Source of the DNA: Diaporthe sp. PMI_573
Lineage: Eukaryota > Ascomycota > Sordariomycetes > Diaporthales > Diaporthaceae
Assembly (NCBI GenBank): GCA_021399435.1
Contig: JAJTUP010000021.1
Location: forward strand, 1-64,000
Direction: 5' to 3'
Length of the DNA: 64,000 nt
In this document: positions 54,201 through 64,000 of the stretch, one piece after another
How the letters are laid out: every line of letters starts with the position of its first letter
How positions within the stretch are numbered: position 1 is the stretch's first letter
Notes under the pieces: generated by a model
What the model saw: the letters and a program-made list of their open reading frames with translations, nothing else
Told to the model about the DNA's origin: nothing
Database searches by the model: none
Program-made: the position numbers and the translations under genes

Positions 54201-54757
54201 TCTCGTGGAGTTGCTTGAAGACCTACCAGCAGCTTTCCATAAAATTCAGGTCCATGGTCTGTTCTAGACCCGCCCCGGGAGGTCAGTTGCTATAAGCGAT
54301 TAGAAGGTGATGGATGGTGACTCACCTTGTAGTCGTTGTCAAAATCAACCCAGCGACCCAACCTCTCAATCATGCTCCTCCATTCGGCTGCGTGTCGTAT
54401 AATAATCTTCCTGCATTCATCGTTGTATCTGGCAAGGCCAAAGGCCAGGATTTCTTGCTTCCCTTTGATACCAAACGCTTTATCAATCTCGTATTCGATC
54501 GGAACCCCGTGAGTGTCTCACCTAAATTGACGTTCAACCAGGTATCCCTTCATCGCCCAGTATCTGGGAATGACATCCTTGATGGTCGAAGTCAACATGT
54601 GACCATAGTGAGGAAGGCCGGTCGCGAAAGGCGGTCCGTCGTAGAACGCGTACGGCGGATTGTCCTTGTTTAGCTCGAGCTGAGTCTTGAAGGCGTCGAT
54701 CGCGCGCCATCTCGCAAGGACAGTCTCCTCTTCTTCGGAGAAGTTGATGGCAGCCAT
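51293..54757 (-). pseudogene. ILS1: Cytosolic isoleucyl-tRNA synthetase with two nonsense codons
   Basis: Large class I synthetase for cytosolic tRNA-Ile. Start MAAINFSEEEETVLARWRAI at 54757. Exons 54757-54326, 54258-54121, 54061-52498 and 52425-51293; introns of 67, 59 and 72 bp with intact GT/AG. Motifs: FATGLPHYGHMLTSTIKDV (HYGH), DTHGVPIEYEIDKAFGI, TCLLAWTTTPWTLPAHTNL (editing), [34 protein letters not shown] (KMSKR). The C-terminal helical domain ends normally near 51293. Two stops interrupt it: TGA at 54518-54520 (RFGWDTHG became RQFR*DTHG, with nearby G-to-A changes) and TAG at 54223-54225 (ESCWWVFK became ESCW*VFK). All are G to A on the coding strand, as RIP gives. The long exon 3 and 4 frames are intact, so inactivation is recent. 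Readthrough or sequencing error is unlikely for two Trp codons. Confidence 0.88.
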
Positions 54758-55452
54758 GTCGAGACCAGGACCAGGGACCGGCACGGTCCGAATGGCGTCG
54801 AGGTGTGTGGAGTTGTGTGGAGTCAGTCGTATTGTTGGGTGGAATTTTAAAGTTGGCGTACTGTACACGTAGGGTAGGATCCCGTTTGTCAACCGAGGTT
54901 TGATCACTCTGTCACTCTTCAAACCGCAACCTCATTCCTTTACAACACGCATTACCAGCACCATCATCGTTATCGCGTCAGTTCTCAAACATCTACAACT
55001 CGAGCTCTAACGCGACTCCGACGATAACCTCCAACGGTTAAACATTCAACTATAGGGTCAGTTCAAAGGTGTCCGCTTCCAGCGGTTAACCGCGCACGCC
55101 CGCCAATCGACAAGATGCCTCGACGTGCCTGTTCGCCGCTGCCCACGGCTGAGAAATGCCGGCTTGTACCCTGGGCGCGCTTTTATTAGCCCTCCTTGGA
55201 ACAACCGGAGTCTTGTCATTGCCTGCTAGCGACACGGGCGCGTGTTGGACCATCATCGTGCGGCCAAGCGTGCGGGAACGAATACCTCTCCTTCTCTTCT
55301 TTTTCGCCCTAACTTGGAGTTAAGGCTACTCTCTGTTACTAAAAGCCTGGGAGGGTGGGATTCCTTTCAATCGATTGATAGGGGGTCTTGCTTTTACAGG
55401 TCTGCTTTCCTGCTGTCGCGACTGCTGATTATTTGCAGTTATACATCCATCC
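54758..55452. promoter_or_regulatory. Divergent intergenic region
   Basis: 695 bp between the minus-strand cytosolic IleRS and the plus-strand gene at 55453. Should hold both promoters. No specific site could be supported. Confidence 0.4.
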
Positions 55453-56669
55453 ATGTCGGATGACAAGTCTACCGCCTCCGAAACAAGCTCTCCCGACGTA
55501 GCATCATACGTCGACCTTGTCACGCCGGCTGTGATATCGTGGTCATGTAGTGACGATAATCCGGGTCTCCTGAAGGGGTTGACTTGTACCATCTGTCGTG
55601 ATGTGTCAACCGTCTTGTTCCGACTGCGCGCTGATGCCACATTCAAGGCCAGCTCGCCTCCAAAGATGCACCTCTTCCCCTTCATAGCGCCGGAGTTACT
55701 ACGAACTCTGATACTCGACGAGTCTGCTACTGACGCATATGATCCAATTACAACATACTGGGCAGAAGCCACTCAAGAGCTGGGTTCTGCCTTCTGCCTT
55801 CGATTCGAACTGGACGGGGCGGAAAAAGCCATGCTCGTTGGTCCGAAGCTGTCCACCCTCGCGGCCAAGAACACGGCATCTGGCCGTGTTCTGACGTCTC
55901 TGCAGTCGCTTGCAGGTGCCAGCAGCTTCGCCATCTACATTTCACAAAAGGTCTTGCTCAAGGCCCAGTTAGCGTCGGTCTGCGAAGCCGTGTCGAACCA
56001 AACACTGAAGTCACCACAAGCACAATCCGACCTGGCAAGTCTGTACAGGGGCAAAGGTGGTCAGGTCATCAAGCCCTCGCCAGTTGCTGCTGCTGCTGGC
56101 AGTGGTCATGATTCAATTGTACAGCAAGCAGAAAGTCCACCGTCGTATGACGAGCTTGCGCCCAGCCCGCCTGCATTGCCCAGAATATCTGGTAAGGTTT
56201 CCCATATTCACACTCCCTCGTCGACTATTCCGAGCGATACTAACTACTTGGGTTCCAGAATCTAAGAAGCGAAGGCGAGTCAGTTCCGATTCGCCTAGCG
56301 CATCCTTGGTAAACATCGAGAATATCCGCCGGAAGATGCTGGATGACCAGAGGCCCGAGCTGCTTAAGGTCATGGACGATCGAGACTCGAAGTTGCAAGG
56401 TAACATGTAGGCATATGTTTGTGAACAACTGAGGGAGCTAGAAGAACGCAGTAGACATTTAAGACAAAGTGCTATTGGAGTTCAGGCAGGAAATAAGCGA
56501 AATGGTAGACGATGATCTAGACGACAAATATTTCGGGCTCTAGATAAAGCTCGAGGACTTTGTAAAAGACGAGCTGAAAGATGCCGAAGAGAATATTTTT
56601 GATACACTAGACGGGTGTAATTTAGATTTCCAGGGTAGTGGTAGCTTGCAATTAAATCCAAGTAGATAA
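55453..56669 (+). pseudogene. Hypothetical protein with decayed 3' end
   Basis: Not recognised. Exon 1 (55453-56192) encodes an acidic N-terminus (MSDDKSTASETSSPDVASYV), a folded-looking middle with HLFPFIAPELLRTLILDESA, and a Pro/Ser-rich tail. A canonical intron follows (56193-56257: GTAAGG, ACTAAC, TTCCAG). Exon 2 continues ESKKRRRVSSDSPSASL (a basic, NLS-like run), then NIENIRRKMLDDQRPELLKV. The frame stops at TAG 56408, and from 56465 another frame carries KVLLEFRQEISEMVDDDLDD, FGL*IKLEDFVKDELKDAEE and a plausible C-terminus ending at 56669. A frameshift and a CAG-to-TAG-type stop thus separate coding-like blocks. A short isoform ending at 56410 could still be made. Confidence 0.5.
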
Positions 56670-56734
56670 CCTTTGAAGGCCGGAATGCTCTGAATCTTAT
56701 CTCTGCCTTGTGTTCTCCACGCTGCTCTTAGCTC

Positions 56735-57085
56735 TCAGGATAAATGGTTTCCGTGGCTATGAAAATACTTGATATCTTTCGGCTCTATAAGTCCCAGGGC
56801 AGCTGACGCGATCTGGATCTCATCTCCCGTTGTTGTATTGTCGAATGTTGATGAGCGCGACACAGTGCCCCCCTTCCCGGTCAGGGTAGCATGCTCCCTT
56901 GGATCGTACTCTTGATACTCTTTCTGGAACTCGGTTGCGACACTGGGCTGCTTGCTTTGTCTGTCGTAGTTTAGCCACTTGCTGGGAACGGCGAGTTGAT
57001 AGCCTAGCCAGAGGACCCGCTCCTTTCTGTATTTGGTCATAGAAGGCAGCTCAAATGTCTTCTCGTCGTCGTCAACCTTTCGCTC
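56735..57085 (-). pseudogene. C-terminal coding fragment, unknown
   Basis: Open frame from about 57085 (ERKVDDDEKTFELPSMTKYR) to 56735, with WLGYQLAVPSKWLNYDRQSK and EFQKEYQEYDPREHATL. Composition is protein-like but I see no family. Upstream 57090-57440 has only fragments in shifted frames, so this is probably the tail of a broken gene. Confidence 0.4.
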
Positions 57086-57911
57086 TTAAACCAGTCAGAC
57101 GGAAATAGCTTCTCAGGCTAGAGGACCCCTCGGATTGAACAATCTTGGGGCAGAGGTCGGTCGTTTGGCTGGGGGGAAATCCTCGGATTCCATACGCTCA
57201 TGGTTCTGAAAATGGATTGACAAAACATTAAGCATCAGCGCCACCAACTTCCAAGGAAACCAGTCTTGGAGATGCCGCTACCGCTTCACCTACTGCGTTC
57301 CAGTTCCCGATCCTCTGGGCTTCGCAGGATTCGTTAGAGCAGAAGGCAAGGTTTTCGTAACCAACAATTGCCCAGATTTCAGTAAGCACCAACCGAAGAG
57401 TTGTATAGGAGCCGCAACTAATTCCGCACCTCAGCATACGATGAGATGAAGTTTTTGTCCATGGAGGAGCATGAAGGCCGCCTCAACCTTCGCCGAGTTG
57501 GTAGCCGGAGACAAATCACCCTTGACATTCGCTAAGGATAGATCTGCAAAGCGAGGGAGTTGGATGATACATGCATCGAGTTCTGGCAGTATTTTAGTTG
57601 TCGATGTCTTTTATAGTCTGTTCTCAAGTCTTTTCACAAGCCACACTGTCAGCCTAATAACTCCCTCAAGATGACAGGAACTCTTTGAGAGCCCCCTCGC
57701 AGCTCGCGCTTCATGGGACAACGTCAAAGGCCCACATTGTACGGACACCGCTCCAAAATGCCGACCAGGCACAGTCGAACTCCTGTCACGCCCATTGCCG
57801 CACCTGTGACCCTTCGCCCGTAAATTGGTTGTCCCTGTTCGCCTGCGAACCAAATTTAGTTTGTGACTAGGAGGAAGAGCAGGAGTAGCTACCTTGGATA
57901 TAACCTACCTC
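57086..57911. other. No convincing gene
   Basis: Short overlapping frames on both strands, none with protein-like patterns that persist. Confidence 0.4.
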
Positions 57912-58430
57912 TCAACGGCCAGGTTCTGGGACTTCGGGTACATTATCCTCCACCGGTCCTTCCCCAGACGGGGGGGGGGGGAGATTTGGGGCCCTGCGCA
58001 TAGTTCGTGGATGCCAGAATGTCGGGGTTTGCCCATTCGAATGGTCGATAAAGAATGGCGGGACGCTTCCTGTGCCCGTTAAATCGTGGATCTCTCGAAC
58101 CCTCTTATTCACCATACGTCGAATCTGGTCACTAGCGGTGTCGGCGCCTTGTCCCTTGCTTAACCAGACATGAAGAACGGGCAGTTCACCTTGACCGGGT
58201 AGATGCCCATTCTCAGGCTGATAATCGTCATAAAAGATGTCGAAGATTAAATGCGTCCTCGTTGTAAATCTTTCTTCCGCGATAAATTTGGGAGCAGTGC
58301 TGTGAGGCAGGAGGCCATTCTTCTTCAGAATGTCTAGTGCGACATCGCCAATCGTCTCTGCGGCATGAGAAGCCTGGATCCAGTATTGGCTTCGCGAGGA
58401 AACAGTGACAAAAATCCGTGTTGCGGCCAT
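57912..58430 (-). CDS. Hypothetical protein, 172 residues
   Basis: Unknown family. Starts MAATRIFVTVSSRSQYWIQA at 58430; an upstream in-frame ATG at 58721 is less likely because that stretch is not protein-like. Contains FIAEERFTTRTHLIFDIFYD, LPVLHVWLSKGQGADTASDQ and RMVNKRVREIHDLTGTGSVP. The last 30 residues run through a 12-G homopolymer (57970-57981), read as PPPP, a slippage-prone site, then an acidic/proline end. No membrane or signal segment. The gene lies 296 bp downstream of the next one on the same strand. Confidence 0.5.
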   Translation of the reverse strand: MAATRIFVTVSSRSQYWIQASHAAETIGDVALDILKKNGLLPHSTAPKFIAEERFTTRTHLIFDIFYDDYQPENGHLPGQGELPVLHVWLSKGQGADTASDQIRRMVNKRVREIHDLTGTGSVPPFFIDHSNGQTPTFWHPRTMRRAPNLPPPPSGEGPVEDNVPEVPEPGR

Positions 58431-58725
58431 GTTGGGTGATTCATAAGTCTGGTAATCCCATAAGTTGCGGGGCACCTGGAGGTGGGTGGGGTTTAAATAC
58501 TGTATGCGCAACAGCCGCCTGCCCCGCAAGGAATCAACTGAACGAGAAACACTATCCATGTGTAACTTATTTCTAGCTATTCGAGTTGAATTTAAAGCGT
58601 GATTTGGCCATCTGCCTAGGAAGGCGTGGGCGAAGGATAGGCACAGGATTGGCATAGGCCACCGCTGACAACCACCCATGTTGAGCCGGCCGTTCGTAGC
58701 TGGTGGTCCCCTTGACCACACTCAC

Positions 58726-59526
58726 TTATTCTGCGACTTCCCATCTCCCACTGGCACCTGCTGCACCGGGTGATCTCCCAGTGGCACATTTCGTGAGGGC
58801 TGTAGTGCCTTCCACAAACTTCAAGCTAAGGTAAAATCTCATAGGTAGCATCGTATCTTGTGGCGCGAATAGATTAGCCCTTTTATCACGCAAGTTTCCC
58901 TTGGCTGACTTCCCGGCGCCGTCCGTCTGTCTCGATTCGATGTCCACCGTCTCGATTGAGATTCGTTTCGGAGGTTTTCTTTTCGATGAAGCATATGTGG
59001 ATGTTGTCTTTAAGACCTCCGCGAGACGGATTGCCTCGTCATGATGGCGTGAGAAAAATTGTTTCGCCAGATCATAGTATAACTGCGTGCCTTTATTGCA
59101 ATAAACACCTTGCTCTGCGAGCAAATGGACGACATCGTCAAACTCAGGGCCCTCTAGTGGTATACGTCTCTCTAACCTAGAAGACTTTAGTGTTGGCGTT
59201 CGGCAGAAGTATGGGAAGGAGACGCGTATAAAAACTTCAACATACCTTGTGCGAGCGATGTCGTGGGGTAGGAGCAACGCTCCAAAGCCGCCAAGTTTCC
59301 TAGCAACTACATCAAGCCGCTTCCCTGCGAGGGCAAAATATTTGCAAACAGACCTTACTTCCTCAGCTTTTAGACTAAGGCATTTGCTAATATATGTTGC
59401 AAGAGGTTTCCTGGTAGGGCTAGTAAAATGAATATAGAAAATTTCTCGTAAGTAATAGAACTCCACCAGATAAACCTGCCTTATTAATCTTTGCATAGGT
59501 GTTATAGGTTTCGATAGCTTGCACAA
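58726..59526 (-). CDS. Hypothetical protein with one intron
   Basis: Unrecognised. Start MCKLSKPITPMQRLIRQVYL at 59526. Intron 59177-59245 (69 bp, GTATGT donor, TTCTAG acceptor) is in frame, so the unspliced frame also stays open; spliced protein joins ARTR to LERRIPLEGPEFDDVVHLLA. Helical, charged protein with YISKCLSLKAEEVRSVCKYF, YYDLAKQFFSRHHDEAIRLA and a basic stretch SKRKPPKRISIETVDI. The tail is ATGRSPGAAGASGRWEVAE. About 244 residues after splicing. Confidence 0.5.
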   Translation of the reverse strand: MCKLSKPITPMQRLIRQVYLVEFYYLREIFYIHFTSPTRKPLATYISKCLSLKAEEVRSVCKYFALAGKRLDVVARKLGGFGALLLPHDIARTRYVEVFIRVSFPYFCRTPTLKSSRLERRIPLEGPEFDDVVHLLAEQGVYCNKGTQLYYDLAKQFFSRHHDEAIRLAEVLKTTSTYASSKRKPPKRISIETVDIESRQTDGAGKSAKGNLRDKRANLFAPQDTMLPMRFYLSLKFVEGTTALTKCATGRSPGAAGASGRWEVAE

Positions 59527-59602
59527 GTTGTTATATAGCCGCGTGGCTGGGTCTTCCTATGGTGTCAAATAGCTGTTGATCTCAGATTTGATCCAGCTTG
59601 TA

Positions 59603-60474
59603 ACGTGGCTGCACCACATCTCGGCCCACCGCCCATTTCGGCCCCCATTTCCACACAAACTCACATTTTTCAATAAATTCTAGCAAGCTCAAATCTGGTT
59701 CTACAATAATAAATCTATATCCAAAATATAGCATTTTAATGAAAGTTTAATCAAAAAATATTATTTTTATGTCAAATAACTTTTAATATCTACAAATAAT
59801 TACTTAAAGTTAGAGAAGTTTAAATGTTAAAGATTACTATTACTTTCTACTATAGTACTAACAATTTTATCTCTACTTTATTTCCTTTATATCTTCTTAA
59901 AAGAATTAGCTAGAAATTTTCTTTCTTAAATTTAATATTACTAATACTATAATTTATTAAAATATATAAATATATTGTTATATCTTTTAATTTATATTAA
60001 TGAATTATAAGTTTTATAGTTTCTCTATCTAAAGTTTATATAGAGAAATTATAAAACTTTATTTTCCTATTAGTATAAAAATATATTAGTAAAAATAGTC
60101 TTTATTTTTGTTTATTCTATATTTATTATAACTATTTAAAAATAATTCTTTTATAATTGAATATACTTATTATTATTATAAAAAGCTTACTATTACTATT
60201 GTTATAAAATGCTAGTAATTTACTAGTAATTCTTAACAAACTTTAATATTTAATTTTAAAAATTCTTTTTAAAATATTAGAGTAAATTTAGATTTCTTTA
60301 AATTATTTTATGTTAAAATACAATCAAAACGTTTTATTAAGAGCCTAGGGTTAGGGTTTTTGGAATAGTTTTCAGCTTAGAAAGGTGGATTGAAAAGTGG
60401 GTGTTTTATAGTGTGTCTGCACCAAAATCGGGTGGCCGAACCGAGGGAGGGGCCGAGATCTGGTGCAGCCACGT
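59603..60474. mobile_element. MITE-like element, 872 bp, TA duplication
   Basis: Terminal inverted repeats of about 80 bp: ACGTGGCTGCACCACATCTC at 59603 and reverse complement ACGTGGCTGCACCAGATCTC ending 60474. TA at 59601-59602 and 60475-60476. Interior is extremely AT-rich with no coding capacity and an internal hairpin. The ACGTGG ends match the pogo element at 44406, suggesting mobilisation by a related transposase. Confidence 0.82.
60009..60059. repeat. 20-bp inverted repeat inside the MITE
   Basis: Arms 60009-60028 and 60040-60059 with a single C/T-type mismatch and 11-base loop. Confidence 0.75.
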
Positions 60475-60476
60475 TA

Positions 60477-61486
60477 ATGTCCCCTCCAAAGATGTCACAG
60501 GTACTGTTTGATATTAGGTGCCAGCCGTTGGCATCAAAGGCATGCTGGAAGACTGTCTGTAGCTGAGAGGGAAGGCTAGTCCAAGTGGCGAGTATATTTT
60601 CCAAAAAGTCAGAGAATGCGGTAAGGAACTATTCACATCAGATATGAAACCGACATAATCTGTGGGTTTGAGTGCCATTTCAGGGGCCGCCAGCCCGGCC
60701 CGGCTGTGGCCAATCAGAAGGGCCGGTCTGGCTTAGTCAGCAGGGCCGCTGGCTACTACACCAAGTGCTTCGGCGCCCACGATGGCGATGGCTTCCTTTC
60801 TTCCTTCCGTAGCAAGAATCGAACCCGTACCCAGACAGTACGGCTTTTGCTCGCCTCTATTTGCACGTGCAAAGACCCCTTGACCTACGGCATCAGGGCC
60901 GTACCAACATAATCAGAACCAGCGTACGCGCACCTTGGGTTCGATCAGGCGCTGTGGGCTAATTGACGTCCTCTCAGAGACTTGACAGGCAACCAACAGG
61001 GACGACGCAAATTCTCGGCCGATTTGAATGTCCATTTCGCAGCTGGTTGGGTCGATGAGCAGGTGCAAAATTTGCAACATTCTCAGAGAGCGAAATGCAG
61101 CGGTATGCCCTCACCCAAATTCGCGATTAGCCGCAGCGACCCCGGACGATCAGACACCAGTGTGGGTGACCAATCTGACACCAACAAGGGATGCTTAGTG
61201 GAGGAAATCGTACTAGAAGGGTTTCCCAGAACATGTTCCGAAAAAAAGGAAATCCCTGCCTCGTGATTGGCATGGGCTGACGCATTGCGTGCGGAGTCCA
61301 AGACAAACAGGGAGACAATGGCCAGACCTCAGTCCGAAAAAGAAATTCCGATGGTGCTGCGAACCTGAGATGATGTTGCTACTGACCGGTTCTCGTACAT
61401 TGAAATAAAGACGTGGGGACATCCATCGCCTCGCTCTTGACGAGCAATGTTTCCTACTCGCCTCGTTACGAGGACCTGCCTCCGCT
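60477..61486. other. Intergenic, no supported gene
   Basis: GC-moderate DNA. Short open frames at 60706-60912 and 60982-61266 lack recognisable features. The upstream part of the next gene lies near 61400. Confidence 0.4.
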
Positions 61487-62442
61487 ATGTATGGACCACT
61501 GCCACCCGTCAACCCGACCGTCATGGCGGTGGACTTGACTGATGAACCCATCTGTGGAGCGCCCTCACCATCTGAATTCCGTTTTTGTACCGACAGTGAA
61601 ACCATTTCCGGAACCCCCTCAACCCCCTCGGCCGGTTTCTTAACCGACAGTGAAATCAACCCGGGAACTCTTCCACCGCCACCTTCTCCGTCCACTCCCG
61701 CTAGCCTTCCTGACACTGAGCCTTGGGACAATTATCCGAGTCCACCTGCGCTTCTCGATCTCCTCGATACCTCCGATGGCAGTGTTTCTAGCGGCCGCCG
61801 CTCAGAATCGCCCCCGAGGCTGAGGGAAGACATCAACAGTGATCCCGATGGTGAGCACAGCTACCGAGACCAGCCGAGAGCAGAGATGGAGCCGGCAGAT
61901 TCCAGCACCGAAGTTCATAATCACGAGGGAGCGCAGCGCACCCTTCACTGCGGTGACGAGGCATTTGTGTCGCATGCTGTGGGTGACTTCTTCAAACACG
62001 CCAATGTGTGCATGGAGCTTGATCGTGTTCGTTTGGAGGTGCTGCGAGCGCAGTGTGCGACTGATCTCAACCTTCGGGTTGATCTGGAGGCTCGCGTGGT
62101 CCACTGGCTCTACTATGTAGGTAGCTCACCATACTCTCTACCGGTTCGAAGTCTAAGCTTTCCCAGAACTCAGATTCCGAAATCCAAGGAAGGTTCAACA
62201 GATATATGGAAAAGATTGCGCAATGTGTGGGCAACGGAATGCTTCCTGGGGTTCCATCGGAGGTTGAATGGCTGATGCGTGAGGAGCTGCCCCCTGCGCG
62301 GGTTGATGTTCTCCAGAATGTCACACTTTGTGGCTTCTTTCTCTATTGTGCCGGTGGCCAGCAAACAGGCTTGAAAGGGCTTAGCGATGAGGATGAAAAG
62401 GTGTTCTCTGCGTGGTGCCAAGAAGTAGATGATAATGCCTGA
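61487..62442 (+). CDS. Proline-rich hypothetical protein, two exons
   Basis: 301 codons after splicing. Exon 1 61487-62116, intron 62117-62166 (50 bp, GTAGGT donor, TTTCCCAG acceptor), exon 2 62167-62442, phase 0, joining VVHWLYY to NSDSEIQGRFNRYMEKIAQC. The N-terminal half (1-140) is acidic and Pro/Ser-rich with repeated TDSE units, likely disordered. The C-terminal half is folded-looking: VSHAVGDFFKHANVCMELDR, GMLPGVPSEVEWLMREELPP, LQNVTLCGFFLYC, ending WCQEVDDNA. Without splicing exon 1 would run into a frame of different character, which supports the intron. No family recognised. Start MYGPLPPVNPTVMAVDL; the second Met at codon 13 is possible. Confidence 0.6.
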
Positions 62443-64000
62443 GCACTCGCTGGTCTTGTTCGCCAACATGCTCATTTGGTTCCATTTATTCTATCCATAA
62501 TTGCTATCTGAACAGCCTCTATCTTTGTCCTGGTCCTCCACTAAATTTTCGGCCTGGTCATTCCCTTCCAGAGGAGGCGACTGGTATGGTTAGGACAGCA
62601 GACCGCGGTTCAGGGTAGGGGTGCTGGGAACTTGCCGGATCTGCTCAGTCCATTTGTCTTTCTCTGGCTGTTCTGCAAAGATGCTACTTTCTGAGGTAGC
62701 GGAAAGGTCTCCACCACGGCTGTAAGTAATCTAGACAACTTGTGTAATGCATAAGCAGCGATCCGATAGAATCTAGACCTATTAAGTAGGTTAAATTAGG
62801 GCCGTGTTGGTCATAGTGCAGAATGCAGTTATACAGCCGGTCTTGGAAGTGTATAGTATTAAAGGGCCGAGAACATGCCTTTTTGATTACTGAAAAAAGT
62901 AGGTTGCGACAATCTCACACTCATGCCGCCACCGGTACGTGCTTCTCAGCACCCCGGGTCCACAATCCTGTAGACCCAAGCACACTTGCACGCGCTCCCA
63001 GACCCATGTCTCATAGGTCACAGGTGCAAACTCCCATTTAGTTACACGGATGCCGGGTCCACAGAATCATGGGCATAATGACACTGGTAAGATCCATGGC
63101 TTGTTAACCAGGGCACATAAAACTCATATTTCGGTCTATAATTTTGTAGAGATATCCTTACTCTTGCTTGCAGACTAAAGTCTCGTACTTATAGTATATA
63201 ATCTCATCTAGTCTACGATATAGTAGACTTAATTATATAGGAACTATCCTGTATAAAAGCGCCAATCTCTTTTAATTCTTATCCTGTCTTAGCATACTCT
63301 AAGGTAGGGGTTGAAGGGGCTGATATCGAGGGCAAAGCCATCGCTTATCCTCTGCGATCTGGGGAAGGTCGGGAGGAGTGCACTCATTTCATCTTCGACG
63401 ACTACAACATCGGGAGTCTGGCCATTATAAGTTTCGATTCCAGTTAACCGCACAATCTGGCGGAGCCTGGCATCCAGTGATAGCCCAGGGGGCTCAAGGC
63501 TTTGAGCTCTGGAATGGTCAGTGTAAATTTGGTAAGTATGCTCGACCTGATCACGAAATCACCACTAACGCATTTAATTAGACATGGCTCAGTTTGAGAC
63601 GACGTATAAACTGTATTCGTGCTGCTCTGTGTGTCGCAGAATCAAGCCACAAGCACGGCTGCCTTGGCTCGCTGCCTCCAAACTCACTGACCCAGGTCCT
63701 TTCGGAGGGAGTGGGGCGACCTCTATGGGCCAACTCTGTACTTTACTCCACTGCACCGTCATTCTAGGATGCAAACAATGTTTAGACCTCCGGCGATCAT
63801 ACCAACCCGCGTAGTTCTCCACCCTTCCGGTCACTCTGGCCCCACCTGATGGGGAGACAGAGATAGCCTCGCTTGCGGGAGCAGGGGTTATTGTTTCTAC
63901 TCTGTGGACAACATTGCGGGAACCGCTTCAAATACCCGTCGATTCTGTCGGGTAGATGCCCTTTCCTCCCCTGCCTTGCAATTCCCTCCCATCTGCCAAC
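62443..64000. other. Right end, no convincing gene
   Basis: A weak protein-like frame at 63309-63454 (GADIEGKAIAYPLRSGEGRE, CTHFIFDDYNIGSLAIISFD) is followed by another at 63449-63540 in a different frame (AQGAQGFELWNGQCKFGKYA). Could be a broken or spliced gene; not called. An AT-rich patch at 63120-63300 separates it from the preceding gene. Confidence 0.35.

Noticed and set aside
54500..54530. Intron starting at the GTGAG near 54520 to hide the first stop of the cytosolic IleRS
   Set aside because: Reading continues immediately in frame with conserved IleRS sequence (DTHGVPIEYE), so nothing is removed; it is a true Trp-to-stop change.
60805..60845. tRNA-like T-loop (GGGTTCGATTC on the minus strand)
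   Set aside because: The flanking five bases do not pair into a T-stem and no acceptor or anticodon stem can be found.

Overview
The window looks like a filamentous ascomycete (Pezizomycotina) nuclear genome. Host-type genes have short 44-78 bp introns with GTNNGT-like donors and CTAAC/CTGAC-like branch points. There is a HET-domain gene and a fungal NLR gene of the hydrolase / NB-ARC / TPR type. Nearly every transposon carries transition mutations (C to T, G to A) that turn CAA, CAG, CGA and TGG codons into stops, the signature of repeat-induced point mutation (RIP). Base composition is two-speed: gene islands are GC-rich, repeat blocks are strongly AT-rich. I cannot name the species.

Layout. 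1-3.7 kb: a decayed gypsy Gag and LTR remnants, then the first copy of a roughly 520-bp repeat with 5-bp target duplications. 4.2-6.15 kb: a gene with a probable PD-(D/E)XK-like fungal domain. 7.67-13.11 kb: a nest of two Fot/pogo transposons, each also split by a copy of the 520-bp repeat. 13.1-17.6 kb: an orphan coding frame, a purine tract, a PMU1-like histidine phosphatase and an intact HET protein. 17.96-21.3 kb: a two-gene unit (intact DD34E transposase facing a zinc-motif protein of unknown role) inside long inverted repeats. 21.9-26.1 kb: an NLR gene whose 126-bp TPR-coding repeats are heavily mutated. A chromodomain gypsy element (26,096-32,475, TSD ATAAG) cuts it, and a last TPR fragment lies beyond. 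32.5-47.7 kb: an AT-rich graveyard with a short LTR, a gypsy reverse-transcriptase relic split by a copia element (36,136-43,774, TSD CAAAT), and a pogo element (44,406-46,730, TSD TA).

47.9-54.8 kb: two isoleucyl-tRNA synthetase genes lie head to tail on the minus strand, a mitochondrial type and then a cytosolic type. Both are broken: the mitochondrial one by frameshifts and stops, the cytosolic one by two Trp-to-stop changes. Working copies must exist elsewhere if this reading is right. 55.4-59.5 kb: hypothetical genes, at least one with a decayed 3' end. 59.6-60.5 kb: an 872-bp MITE-like element with TA duplications. 61.5-62.4 kb: a two-exon proline-rich hypothetical gene. The last 1.5 kb shows no convincing gene.

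The region reads as accessory, self/non-self-recognition territory where RIP and serial insertion have silenced most genes. The genes still intact are the HET protein, the phosphatase, the DD34E transposase with its partner, and a few hypotheticals. The most interesting items are the double IleRS pseudogene pair, the two-gene inverted-repeat element, the three-copy 5-bp-TSD repeat, and the NLR whose own repeats appear to have drawn mutation.
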